Assembly: GCA_963581225.1 (NCBI GenBank)
Contig: CAUZMW010000026.1
Coordinates: forward strand, 1-27,864
Direction: 5' to 3'
Length of the DNA stretch: 27,864 nucleotides
DNA from: SMWC01 sp963581225
GTDB lineage: Bacteria > Pseudomonadota > Gammaproteobacteria > Steroidobacterales > Rariloculaceae
Made by a program: the position numbers and the translations under genes. The notes beneath the pieces were generated by a model. The model searched no databases. It had not been told where the DNA came from and was given only the letters and a program-made list of their open reading frames with translations. This document shows, one piece after another, positions 7,069 to 15,119 of the stretch; the stretch's first letter is position 1, and the number at the start of each line of letters is the position of its first letter.

Positions 7069-8088
7069 ATGAGTGGCTCTTACATGAAGCGGTCTCAAGT
7101 CTTGGGGCACATCCTGCTGCTCGCACCGATCGTCCTCGTACCGGACACCGGACTGGCCGAGCGATTTCGCATGGGCGTTCCGACCCCTCCCAGCCACGTG
7201 TGGACGATAGAAGCGAATGCATTCGCCGCGGATTTCGAAGCGCGAACCGAAGGCGAACACAGTATTGCCGTGTTTCCCGCCGGCCAGCTCGGCAACGACG
7301 CGCAGATGCTCCAGCAACTGCAGACGGGTGCTCTGGATATGGTGTTCATGCCGATCGCCGAGATAGCCAACCGGATTCCGGAATTCGGCGCACTGTACGC
7401 CCCCTATCTCGCAGACAATGTCGAGGACGCGGCACGATTATTGAACAGCCCCGCCGCCCGCGCCCTGCTGGACGACTTACCGACGAAAATCGGAGTGGTC
7501 GGAGTCGGATATGCACTGGCCGGCATGCACCATATCGTGACTCGGAACGCGATTAGCTCCGTCGAAGATCTGCGCGGACTCAAGCTGCGGATCACGCCGC
7601 TGGATCCTGTAAAGGACTTCTATATGCTGCTCGGCGCCGCGCCGATTCCGTTGCCCATCGGCTCCGTCTACGATGCGTTGGCAAATGGCCAGATCGACGC
7701 CATCGACATGGATATGGAGAACACCTGGAAACAGAAGTATTACGCACTGAGTGAAACAGTACTTCTCTCCAGCCACATGATGTTTCCGATGATAGGACTC
7801 GTCTCGGGCGTCAGATGGAGGACGCTGGATCCCACCCTCCGGCAAACGATCTCCGAACTGATGACTCAGCATTTCGACAGTATCGTAGCTACCTACATCG
7901 AGGCGGAGATCGAATTCGAGCGCGAGCTCCGGATGGCCGGGATTGAAGTGCGAGTCGTTGGACCGGAGTTCTTTGGAGCTGCGTTGGCGCAATGGGAGGA
8001 GGAATGGCTGGAACGGGCTCCGGTACTACAAGATCTTCGAGAGTTAGCTGCCACATTCGACTCGAACCCGGCTGAGACCTCCCCCTAA
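7069..8088 (+). CDS. dctP: TRAP transporter substrate-binding protein (DctP family)
   Basis: The protein has 339 residues. ATG 7069 follows GGAGAG by about seven bases; a longer upstream frame is rejected because it has no site and the signal peptide starts here. Residues 6-30 are a signal peptide ending GLA. FPAGQLGNDAQMLQQLQTG (69-87), GVGYALAGMHHIVT, and LRGLKLRITPLDP with Arg174 are family landmarks; the Arg in this position binds the carboxylate of the ligand in characterised DctP proteins. The usual segment after GQIDAIDMDMEN differs from the common 'GVVDGQENP', so the ligand may be unusual. It is the first gene of a three-gene TRAP operon and captures an organic acid in the periplasm. 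Confidence 0.93.
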   Translation: MSGSYMKRSQVLGHILLLAPIVLVPDTGLAERFRMGVPTPPSHVWTIEANAFAADFEARTEGEHSIAVFPAGQLGNDAQMLQQLQTGALDMVFMPIAEIANRIPEFGALYAPYLADNVEDAARLLNSPAARALLDDLPTKIGVVGVGYALAGMHHIVTRNAISSVEDLRGLKLRITPLDPVKDFYMLLGAAPIPLPIGSVYDALANGQIDAIDMDMENTWKQKYYALSETVLLSSHMMFPMIGLVSGVRWRTLDPTLRQTISELMTQHFDSIVATYIEAEIEFERELRMAGIEVRVVGPEFFGAALAQWEEEWLERAPVLQDLRELAATFDSNPAETSP

Positions 8089-8114
8089 ACCTCGCTCGCC
8101 CGCGAGGTCCTGTC

Positions 8115-8687
8115 ATGCGCTGGGTTTCCCGAATCTCGAACGCGATACTGGGCCTGGAGAAGCCGCTCATCATCATTCTTGCGGCGGTGCTCATCCTGCT
8201 CATTCTTCTCAATATCGTCACCCGTTCCGCCGGCGCCGCGATCTTCTGGGTCGATGAACTCGCGATCTATACGATGATCTGGATGGCGCTAATTGGCGCC
8301 TCGGTCATGGTGCGGATGCGTAGTGGCATTGCCGTCACCCTGGTAACCGACCTCCTCCCGCCCGATTTTCGGCGCGCCGTCGCCCGACTGATAGACGGGC
8401 TTGTTCTGGTGTTCGCGCTCACATTACTGGTGCTGTGCTGGCAGTGGTACGACCCGTTGGCGCTCGTCCAAAGTAACTTCGATCTGGATGTGTTCGCCCA
8501 AAACACGTTCAAGTTCATCTACGGCGAGCCAACCAATACGGTGGGGATCAAGAAATTCTGGATCTGGTTGGCCGTGCCGTTGATGGCCGTCAATATGTCC
8601 GTTCACGCGCTCGCTAATCTGCTCGAGGGACCTCCCGAGGAGCCGGCAACGGGCACGGACGGCGAACACCTGCTGGACGAAGGTTGA
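8115..8687 (+). CDS. dctQ: TRAP transporter small permease (DctQ family)
   Basis: The protein has 190 residues with four hydrophobic segments: LIIILAAVLILLILLNIVTR near the start, then ELAIYTMIWMALIGASVMV, LVLVFALTLLVLCWQW, and WIWLAVPLMAVNMSVHALAN. The motif FWVDELAIYTMIWMALIGAS followed by RMRSGIAVTLVTDLLP is typical of DctQ. It sits 26 bases after dctP and four bases before dctM, as expected for a membrane complex of DctQ and DctM. It forms part of the Na+-driven uptake system and has no enzymatic function. Confidence 0.93.
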   Translation: MRWVSRISNAILGLEKPLIIILAAVLILLILLNIVTRSAGAAIFWVDELAIYTMIWMALIGASVMVRMRSGIAVTLVTDLLPPDFRRAVARLIDGLVLVFALTLLVLCWQWYDPLALVQSNFDLDVFAQNTFKFIYGEPTNTVGIKKFWIWLAVPLMAVNMSVHALANLLEGPPEEPATGTDGEHLLDEG

Positions 8688-8691
8688 TCCC

Positions 8692-9954
8692 ATGACCGCC
8701 ATGATCTTCATGTTGCTGTTGATGCTTGGAGTTCCGATCGCCTTTGTGTTGCTCGGCACCTCACTGGCTTATATCCAGATCTCCGGCAACGCCGTGCTCT
8801 ATCAGTCGTTTCCTCAGCAGCTCTTCAGCGGAATAGAGAAGTACGGCCTCATGGCCATTCCGCTGTTTATGCTGGCCGGTGAAATTATGAACCGCGGCGG
8901 GCTGATCCGGAGATTGATCGGACTCGCGAGCATACTCGTCTCGGGGCTTCGCGGCGGCCTGGCCTATATCAACCTGATCGCCAACATGATGATGGCGTCT
9001 ATCATCGGCTCAGCCACGGCCCAGATTTCGATCATGACGCAGGCGATGGTACCGGAGATGGAACGTGCCGGTTACAGCCGCGACTTCGCAGCCGCGACAA
9101 CGGCAGCAGGCGGGCTGCTCTCGCCGATCATCCCCCCGTCCATGTTATTCGTAATCTTCGGCGTACTCGGCCAGATCGCGATCGGCGACCTGTTTATCGC
9201 AGGCATAATCCCGGGACTGTTATTGGCACTGGGCTTCATCCTCGTCATCGCCATTCTCGGCATCGTGCACGATTTTCCTAGAGGTCAATGGCTAACTCGT
9301 GAGGAAATACTGCGCGCCGCGATTCGCGGAATTCCCTCCACCACAGTGCCGATTATTATCGTCGGCGGGATCGTCTTGGGGATTTTTTCCCCGACCGAAT
9401 CCGCGGGAGCCGCAGCATTCGCGGCACTCGTGATCGGCAGATTCGTTCATAAGGAACTCAAGCTCCGTGAGTTACCCGACATACTTCTCCGAACAGCCGT
9501 CAACTCGACGATCGTATTGTTTCTCATCGCGACAGCAAACGTCTTCGGCTGGGTGATTATCTTCGAGGAAGTGCCACAGCGACTGACTCTCTGGCTGACC
9601 GAGCTCTCGAATAGCCCGTTCGTATTCATGCTGCTCGTGAATATCGGGCTCTTGGTGATCGGCGCATTTATCGATTCACTCGCAGCGTTGATCGTCGTCG
9701 TACCCCTGCTGCTGCCGATCGCTCAAGGAACCTACGGCATCGATCCGTTTCACTTCGGGGTCGTCGTGTGCATCAATCTCGTATTGGGCATTCTGACGCC
9801 ACCGGTGGGTGCCGGCCTTTTCATCTCGGCGACCCTGGCTCGAGTCACACCCGGCAGAATCTTCATCGCGCTTGCGCCGTTCTTGCTCGTGACAATCGCT
9901 GTTCTCGTGCTGCTGAGCTGGCAACCTCGACTAGTGACGATAGTTTTAGAATAA
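8692..9954 (+). CDS. dctM: TRAP transporter large permease (DctM family)
   Basis: The protein has 420 residues and about 12 hydrophobic segments, a typical family length. Recognisable DctM motifs are FSGIEKYGLMAIPLFMLAGE, IIGSATAQISIMTQAMVPEM, AATTAAGGLLSPIIPPSMLF, GIFSPTESAGAAAFAALVIG and NLVLGILTPPVGAGLFISAT. It belongs to the ion-transporter superfamily and carries the substrate with sodium across the inner membrane. It completes a DctP-Q-M set without gaps or frameshifts, so uptake should work. The gene downstream, an exported dienelactone-hydrolase-like enzyme, starts about 80 bases later and could be in the same unit. Confidence 0.95.
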   Translation: MTAMIFMLLLMLGVPIAFVLLGTSLAYIQISGNAVLYQSFPQQLFSGIEKYGLMAIPLFMLAGEIMNRGGLIRRLIGLASILVSGLRGGLAYINLIANMMMASIIGSATAQISIMTQAMVPEMERAGYSRDFAAATTAAGGLLSPIIPPSMLFVIFGVLGQIAIGDLFIAGIIPGLLLALGFILVIAILGIVHDFPRGQWLTREEILRAAIRGIPSTTVPIIIVGGIVLGIFSPTESAGAAAFAALVIGRFVHKELKLRELPDILLRTAVNSTIVLFLIATANVFGWVIIFEEVPQRLTLWLTELSNSPFVFMLLVNIGLLVIGAFIDSLAALIVVVPLLLPIAQGTYGIDPFHFGVVVCINLVLGILTPPVGAGLFISATLARVTPGRIFIALAPFLLVTIAVLVLLSWQPRLVTIVLE

Positions 9955-10035
9955 TAACTCTAGCACGCGGCTTGTTCCGCCCGAGCCCGACGCCTATAGT
10001 TACCCCGGTTCCCAGGGGTTTTAGGAGCATAACCA

Positions 10036-10923
10036 ATGAAAGAAGAACAAAAAATCGACCGACGGGTCTTCGATCTCTACGACGAGTATTGCCACGGCCA
10101 AATAGACCGGCGTGAATTTCTCAGCCGCGCAGCGACAATGACGATCGGCGGGGTCTCCGCTCTGTGGATGGCACAAGCGCTGCTGCCGCAATATGCCGAA
10201 GCACAGATGATCTCCTTCACCGATCCTCGGATGATGGGCACGTATGTCGAATACCCATCTCCCGGCGGTACCTCAGGCATGATGCGCGGTTATATGGTGC
10301 AGCCTGCAGGGGACGGGCCGTTTCCGTCGGTGTTGATCATTCATGAGAATCGCGGCCTGAATCCGCACATAGAGGACGTCGCCCGGCGTGCAGCGGTCGC
10401 GGGCTTCCTGGCGCTGGCGCCGGACGGATTATCCCCGGTCGGCGGTTATCCGGGCAACGACGATGACGGCCGCGAACTGCAGCGAACTCTCACACCAGCC
10501 GAACTCGATCAAGACATGATCAACAGCGCGCGCTTTCTACAGTCGCACGAACTATCCGACGGCCGTCTCGGCGCGACCGGATATTGCTGGGGCGGCGGCA
10601 TGACGAATCGCCTGGCCGTTGCACTGGGTAGCGATCTTCATGCCGGTGTGCCGTTCTACGGTGCGGCGGCTGCAAGCGAAGACGTCTCGAAAATAGAAGC
10701 CGCTATGCTGATCGTTTATGCGGGCAGCGATACGCGAATTAACGCGATGTGGCCGGACTACGAGGCCGCGCTTCAGACGAATAACGTCTCGCACGAGATG
10801 CAGATGTACGAGGGCACGCTGCACGGCTTCCACAACAATTCGACGCCTCGCTACAACGAAGCAGCGGCGGCGCTCGCATGGAATCGCACCATCGGCTTCT
10901 TCCGTGAGCACCTCACCGCATAA
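10036..10923 (+). CDS. Exported dienelactone hydrolase-family protein, Tat-like signal
   Basis: The protein has 295 residues from ATG 10036, with TTAGGAG about ten bases upstream. Residues 24-57 include DRREFLSRAATMTIGG, a Tat-like twin-arginine motif with a hydrophobic stretch, so the enzyme is likely exported folded. The alpha/beta-hydrolase body shows HENRG (Glu104), GYCWGGG with nucleophile Cys184, VYAGSDTRIN with Asp232, and TLHGFHN with His263, i.e. the Cys-Asp-His triad of dienelactone hydrolases. In the cytoplasmic enzymes this hydrolyses lactones from chlorocatechol breakdown; for exported homologues the substrate is unknown. It follows the TRAP operon, so the product may be an acid imported by that system (inference). 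It is convergent with an NHL-propeller gene; a hairpin lies between. Confidence 0.92.
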   Translation: MKEEQKIDRRVFDLYDEYCHGQIDRREFLSRAATMTIGGVSALWMAQALLPQYAEAQMISFTDPRMMGTYVEYPSPGGTSGMMRGYMVQPAGDGPFPSVLIIHENRGLNPHIEDVARRAAVAGFLALAPDGLSPVGGYPGNDDDGRELQRTLTPAELDQDMINSARFLQSHELSDGRLGATGYCWGGGMTNRLAVALGSDLHAGVPFYGAAAASEDVSKIEAAMLIVYAGSDTRINAMWPDYEAALQTNNVSHEMQMYEGTLHGFHNNSTPRYNEAAAALAWNRTIGFFREHLTA

Positions 10924-10938
10924 TCAGACGAGGAGTTA

Positions 10939-10966
10939 ATAGGTGCCGGCGAACACCGGCACCTAT
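10939..10966. terminator. Hairpin between convergent genes, likely bidirectional terminator
   Basis: ATAGGTGCCGG (10939-10949) pairs perfectly with CCGGCACCTAT (10956-10966) around a six-base loop, giving an 11-bp GC-rich stem. It lies 16 bases after the dienelactone hydrolase stop and five bases before the stop of the convergent NHL gene. A long T-tract is absent, so efficiency is uncertain. Confidence 0.75.
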
Positions 10967-10970
10967 GTCT

Positions 10971-12254
10971 CTACCAGACCCCCGGCCAGGGCTTGCCGAC
11001 CATGAATTCAGGATTGGCACCGGCGCGGGGGCGGAACTTCTGAATGCGGCCGTTATTTACCGAGGCCGTGTAGAAGTTACCTTCGTTGTCGGTGGACATG
11101 CCGTGCACGCCCCACATACCGCCGGGGTATTCGCCCCAGCTGCCCCAGGAATAAAGGAAATTTCCCTCGAGGTCGTAGCCTACGATCTTATGGGTTCCCT
11201 GATCGGCGGCCCAGAGTTTCTGATCGCTCGTGACGATGAAGCTGTGAATGTCGTGTGGCTGCCCACGTCGACCAGCCCAGAAATTCCACTCGTCGAGGTA
11301 GTTGCCATCCTCGTCAAAGACTTGAACACGGCCGTTATCGCGATCGTTGACGAAAACTCGCCGGGTCGTCGGGTCAACGGCGATACCGTGGACGTTGTTC
11401 CAGTAACCGGGGCGCGTCTCCTGGCCCGATCCGAGACCCCTCTCGCCCCACTGCGCGAGGATATTGCCGTCCATGTCATATTTAATGATGCGCGTATTGT
11501 CGTAGCCATCGGCCAGATACATCGTGTTCTCGTCCATGAAGACGAGAAACGTCGGGCGACGGAAATGCGTGTCGCCGTCACCCGGCTCGCCCGGCGTGCC
11601 GAGCGTGAGAACAAGTTCACTACCGTCGTTCGTAAACTTGGCAACGAAGTGTCCGTCAGCATCGACGATCCAGACGTGCTTCTCGGGATCGTAGGGACTG
11701 ATCTCTACATCATGCGGCCGATACCAGAGGTGATCCCATTGCGTCCACTCTTCGACGATGTTGCCTTCGCGGTCGATTACGAGCACGCAGTGCTCCCATC
11801 GCCAGTCTATGCCGGGTCTGCCGTTACCTGGCTCTTCCAACTGGTTGCCGTTCGGGATCGAGCCGCCTGCTTGCCGCAGCGGCAATCTGAAGTTGGGGTA
11901 GTGATAGCCGGGTCCGAGTTGCGGCAACCAGATTGTGTCCACCCGATCTTCGATCAGCGGTAACTCGCCTTTCTGCACGAGGAAAACTCGGTCGGGACTC
12001 TCAGCAAACACATCCATCGTGACCGACCAGGTCCAGTCATCATGACCGGGCAGGCTCTCCCCCATGGGCTTCGGCCAATTTTCGACCACTTCGTACGGGC
12101 CGAAGGCATCCTGGCCGCCCTTCAGGCCCGGAATCGCCGCAAAGCCAGTACCCGGTAGGGGTTGCTCCTGCGCGGTACTCATAGGGCTATTCAGCATGAC
12201 GATCGCCGACAGACCTGTGCAGACCACTGCGATTACTCGAATTCGACTATTCAT
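10971..12254 (-). CDS. Exported NHL-repeat beta-propeller protein (PAL-like)
   Basis: The protein has 427 residues from ATG 12254, preceded by GGGGAGAG. A signal peptide ends near STA|QEQ. Repeated blade motifs of the NHL type are visible: PHDVEISPYDPEKHVWIVDA, MYLADGYDNTRIIKYDMDGN, VHGIAVDPTTRRVFVNDRDN, GRVQVFDEDGNYLDEWNFWA and WAADQGTHKIVGYDLEGNFL, as in six-bladed propellers and in peptidyl-alpha-hydroxyglycine lyase-like domains. His residues in PHDVE, VHGIA, PHDIH and VHGMS recur at the same blade position and could line a metal site, as in the lyase. The substrate is unknown; a sensor or binding role is also possible. It is the last gene of a minus-strand group headed by DUF6152 genes. 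Confidence 0.88.
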   Translation of the reverse strand: MNSRIRVIAVVCTGLSAIVMLNSPMSTAQEQPLPGTGFAAIPGLKGGQDAFGPYEVVENWPKPMGESLPGHDDWTWSVTMDVFAESPDRVFLVQKGELPLIEDRVDTIWLPQLGPGYHYPNFRLPLRQAGGSIPNGNQLEEPGNGRPGIDWRWEHCVLVIDREGNIVEEWTQWDHLWYRPHDVEISPYDPEKHVWIVDADGHFVAKFTNDGSELVLTLGTPGEPGDGDTHFRRPTFLVFMDENTMYLADGYDNTRIIKYDMDGNILAQWGERGLGSGQETRPGYWNNVHGIAVDPTTRRVFVNDRDNGRVQVFDEDGNYLDEWNFWAGRRGQPHDIHSFIVTSDQKLWAADQGTHKIVGYDLEGNFLYSWGSWGEYPGGMWGVHGMSTDNEGNFYTASVNNGRIQKFRPRAGANPEFMVGKPWPGVW

Positions 12255-12324
12255 TATTCTCTCCCCGAAATTCTCAAAGGGCGTGCGCCGTATTATACAC
12301 GACCTCCGCTGAGCTAGCGTCGGC

Positions 12325-12696
12325 TTAATCCCATTCTATCTCTACACCATCTTCGGTTGTCACATATCCGAGCAAACAGCCGTTGGAACCATCCCGAAGC
12401 GGATGACATCTGACGGAGATCGTGTCGCCTGCTTTGACGCCGTCGGGGTCGATGCCGCCCCTGACGAGCGTCGTGGCACCGGCCGCTTCGAGAGCCCAGC
12501 TCACCGTCTGTCCTGAGTCCTCCACAACGTCGATATAGACCCACGCGTGAGGATTGATCCAGTAGACATCGGTGACCGTCCCCGCGACCTGCGTGTACTC
12601 CGTCATCGCGTAGGCGCCGTGCGAATGGTGCGCCCAGGCGGAGAGCGCCACGGCGTGGGCCACGATAACAGCAAGACCTATAGACTTCAGTTGCAT
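12325..12696 (-). CDS. DUF6152-family exported protein, intact copy A
   Basis: The protein has 123 residues from ATG 12696 with AGGAG eight bases upstream. The signal peptide ends SAWA and the predicted mature chain begins HHSHGAYAMTEYTQVAGTVT. Conserved features are His23-His24-x-His26, WINPHAWVYIDV with His50, and Cys97 and Cys107 in RCHPLRDGSNGCLLGY, likely a disulfide. The fold would be a small beta barrel. Signal-peptidase cleavage after Ala22 obeys the -3/-1 rule and would expose a histidine as residue 1, as in copper His-brace proteins such as CopC and LPMOs. That copper role is my inference; the family is formally uncharacterised. It lies between a secreted protein gene and the NHL gene, all on the same strand with short gaps. 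Confidence 0.88.
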   Translation of the reverse strand: MQLKSIGLAVIVAHAVALSAWAHHSHGAYAMTEYTQVAGTVTDVYWINPHAWVYIDVVEDSGQTVSWALEAAGATTLVRGGIDPDGVKAGDTISVRCHPLRDGSNGCLLGYVTTEDGVEIEWD

Positions 12697-12722
12697 AGCA
12701 GGACTCCTAGATTCGAGTACGA

Positions 12723-13346
12723 CTACCGCTCAACGACGCCAGAGACTTTGTAAACGTCACGAAAGTTCTGATAGCGGATTAGCTCACCATCCTCGTCGAT
12801 GAACTCGAGAGATTGTTGAAACATCCCCGGCGGCACCGTATCCGGTGAGACCGTCGCATCGATGACGTAGAGACGGCTCTCGCGTAGATAGATCGCCGCA
12901 AAAGTTCGAGTCTGATCTGGATTCGTCGTCTGCAGCTGGTGGCCGTCGACGCGATTAATATAGTGATAGGCGTCGTATTCTATCGTGCTGGCTCTGTCAC
13001 GAATCTTCTTCGCCGCATAGGCGACTGAGCCGCGCACGTCCACTTGACCGTAGATCCCGATATAGACACCATCGAGCTCCCGGATGCGCTCATCATGGAG
13101 TCTCTGCGAATCGCGGTAATCCACGACGGTCACGGAAAACCGGCCGACGTCGTTCTCGTGACTGTAGATTCTCGCGGGCACGACGATTCCGTACTCCGTT
13201 TCGAAGTCGATTTCCTCGATCTCGAATTCGCCGGGCGCCATGAGCCGAAAACCGTCGAGCGTGTTTGAGTATGGTATCCAGCGCTGAGCAACAGCGGATC
13301 CACTGAGCAGGATCGAGCTTAGGATAACTAGTCGCAAAAACGGCAT
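12723..13346 (-). CDS. Exported protein of unknown function, paralogue of the 14.4 kb gene
   Basis: The protein has 207 residues from ATG 13346 with GGGGAG seven bases upstream. The signal peptide ends AVA|QRW. The mature protein reads IPYSNTLDGFRLMAPGEFEI, then EEIDFETEYGIVVPARIYSH, FSVTVVDY, and later HYINRVDGHQLQTTNPDQTR and RESRLYVIDATVSPDTVPPG. These match, segment by segment, the protein encoded at 14415-15080 (FSVNFPGEPTIDEFTYPTEY, YSATVIDY, YNSDRVEGHAIRLTNADESR, ENRLYILESTVPKGAPAPG). The overall pattern recalls PsbP-like/DUF1795-type domains but I cannot confirm that. The gene is followed after 26 bases by a DUF6152 gene, as in the other pair, so the two proteins probably act together in the periplasm. 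Confidence 0.87.
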   Translation of the reverse strand: MPFLRLVILSSILLSGSAVAQRWIPYSNTLDGFRLMAPGEFEIEEIDFETEYGIVVPARIYSHENDVGRFSVTVVDYRDSQRLHDERIRELDGVYIGIYGQVDVRGSVAYAAKKIRDRASTIEYDAYHYINRVDGHQLQTTNPDQTRTFAAIYLRESRLYVIDATVSPDTVPPGMFQQSLEFIDEDGELIRYQNFRDVYKVSGVVER

Positions 13347-13407
13347 TGGTAGCTCCCCGACAGGGTATGTTCTTCTAAATCTTGCCAGAAACGGGGCATC
13401 TTGCCCA

Positions 13408-14288
13408 CTACTCGTCCGGGCGCCGGTTGTTCTCTCCGCTCAGATCCACACAATGGAACGGCGGTATTGCTGGGCCGCGATATCCGAAACGTTCACACCA
13501 CTGTAGGGTTTCTCGAGGTAAAGCGGGTCCGTCACCGTGTAATGACGAATCAGGGCTCGCTCCGCCTCATCGTACTCGAAGCGTTCCAGAATATGCGTCT
13601 GACCACTGATCATCACCTCCGCTCTCGGAATTAATGCCCTCGGCAAAAGACCGACCGTATCGACGATCAACACATCTCTGAAGTTGAACTCTTCCGACGC
13701 CGCTAATCCCGCAGCGGACGGTTCGGGTAGGCCGTTGTTTACATTGCCGGTGCCACCGCCAGAGCGAGAGACCCAGGCGCCGGACAGATTCGGCTGGCCG
13801 TTATCGAGATACTTCGGTCGCGGTGCGGCCCCGGCCGCGCTTACGACGGTCGCGGGGATCACAGCACCTTCAATTCCTAACCCACTCTCGATCAGTTTGC
13901 CGTCCGTCAGAACGATAGTGCGCATGGCGCACGCGTTCTCCTCACGCCGAGCCCGCTCGCCCACAATTTTCACGGTCTGTCCCGGTGCCAGCGTCTCCGG
14001 TATCCATCCTCGCCGAATCAGTTACGTCGCGCCGGAAAGCTCACAACGCCAGGATTAAGCTACGCCACCGTCATCGACAGCATCGATATGAACCCACGCA
14101 TCAGGATTAACAAATTGTAATTCGGTGATCATGCCCTCGAGCGTTACGACGTCATCCAGATCGAAATGTGCCGCTGCCCCATGATGCGCATCGGCCTCAC
14201 CATCAGGAACGAGGACCAACAGTACAACTAAGAGGAACAGCGAGCGACCGAGGAGTTCTGTTCGGGTGTCGCTCATCATCTTGAACAT
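13408..14288 (-). pseudogene. Long DUF6152-family exported protein, broken by two stops and a frameshift
   Basis: From ATG 14288 (GGAGAA upstream) the frame gives a signal peptide ending EADA, then HHGAAAHFDLDDVVTLEGMI and FVNPDAWVHIDAVDDGGVA, then TAA at 14055-14057. The same frame continues SWRCELSGAT, TAA at 14022-14024, and LIRRGWIPETLAPGQTVKIV to about 13466. There the coding sense moves by one base: the other frame gives PPFHCVDLSGENNRRPDE to TAG 13408-13410, while the original runs into a TGA at 13440. Both TAA codons fit CAA (Gln). The restored protein would have about 292 residues, twice the short DUF6152 copies, with the C-terminal segment PRALIPRAEVMISGQTHILE following the barrel. 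It heads the minus-strand group, so its loss may also affect downstream expression. Confidence 0.85.
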
Positions 14289-14414
14289 CGTGTGTGTTCT
14301 CCGAGTATCGTCATTGGAATGCCATCGTGCAGAACTCGTGGCGCTTCCGCGGCAGTCGTATCATCGACGGCCCTCCCAGATTACAATAAGTTGGATAGCC
14401 GGGGAGGATTCATC

Positions 14415-15080
14415 ATGCGCACTGTTTCACTGATGTCGGCGGCACTGACTCTGTTCGTGTCCGCACCGCTCCTCGCCCAGGGATTGACCTGGACCGAATA
14501 CGAGAGTCGACCGGATTTCTTCAGCGTCAACTTTCCCGGTGAGCCGACGATCGACGAATTCACCTACCCCACCGAATATCGAATTACGTTGCCGGGGCGC
14601 GTCTACCGTTTCGATACCGATACGCACAGCTACTCAGCGACCGTTATCGACTACACAGACGCCGTCGAGACCCACCTGGCGCGCAACGACGCGTGCCGGG
14701 GGGCCGGGGGCGATGGCGACCTCTGCCAGGACGACGGCCCCGAAGAAATGCGTGGCGCGATCGTCTATGCATCGTGGAATATCATGAATCGGGAAGGGGT
14801 CGAGGTAATGCACTATGCGCACTACAACTCAGATCGCGTCGAAGGCCACGCGATCCGCCTGACGAACGCCGACGAATCGCGTACGTCTGCTGTAATTCAT
14901 ATGCACGAGAACCGTCTCTATATTCTTGAATCCACAGTGCCGAAAGGGGCGCCTGCACCGGGACTCTTTCAGATATCGCTGCGGTTTCTCGACAGCGAGT
15001 TCAAGCCCGTACGCTATGAGTGGGAGGGTACTCGCCTGTATACCAACGGCTATCCGCCACCGGCCCGGGTCATCAGGTAA
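14415..15080 (+). CDS. Exported protein of unknown function, paralogue of the 12.7 kb gene
   Basis: The protein has 221 residues. ATG 14415 is chosen over upstream codons because GGGGAGGA lies six bases before it and a signal peptide begins there (MRTVSLMSAALTLFVSAPLLAQ). The mature part resembles the protein at 12723-13346 along its length. An insert near residues 95-112 (RNDACRGAGGDGDLCQDDGP) has two Cys that may form a disulfide and is missing in the paralogue. The gene is followed after 39 bases by a DUF6152 gene. The arrangement repeats the 12.7/12.3 kb pair in the opposite orientation. No enzymatic motif seen. Confidence 0.87.
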   Translation: MRTVSLMSAALTLFVSAPLLAQGLTWTEYESRPDFFSVNFPGEPTIDEFTYPTEYRITLPGRVYRFDTDTHSYSATVIDYTDAVETHLARNDACRGAGGDGDLCQDDGPEEMRGAIVYASWNIMNREGVEVMHYAHYNSDRVEGHAIRLTNADESRTSAVIHMHENRLYILESTVPKGAPAPGLFQISLRFLDSEFKPVRYEWEGTRLYTNGYPPPARVIR

Positions 15081-15119
15081 CCGATTAGAGCATCTGGAAA
15101 ACTATGGGGATCCGTGACG

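Noticed and set aside
10965..11963. 332-codon plus-strand frame
   Set aside because: Antisense to the NHL propeller gene, which has a signal peptide, blade repeats and a ribosome-binding site.
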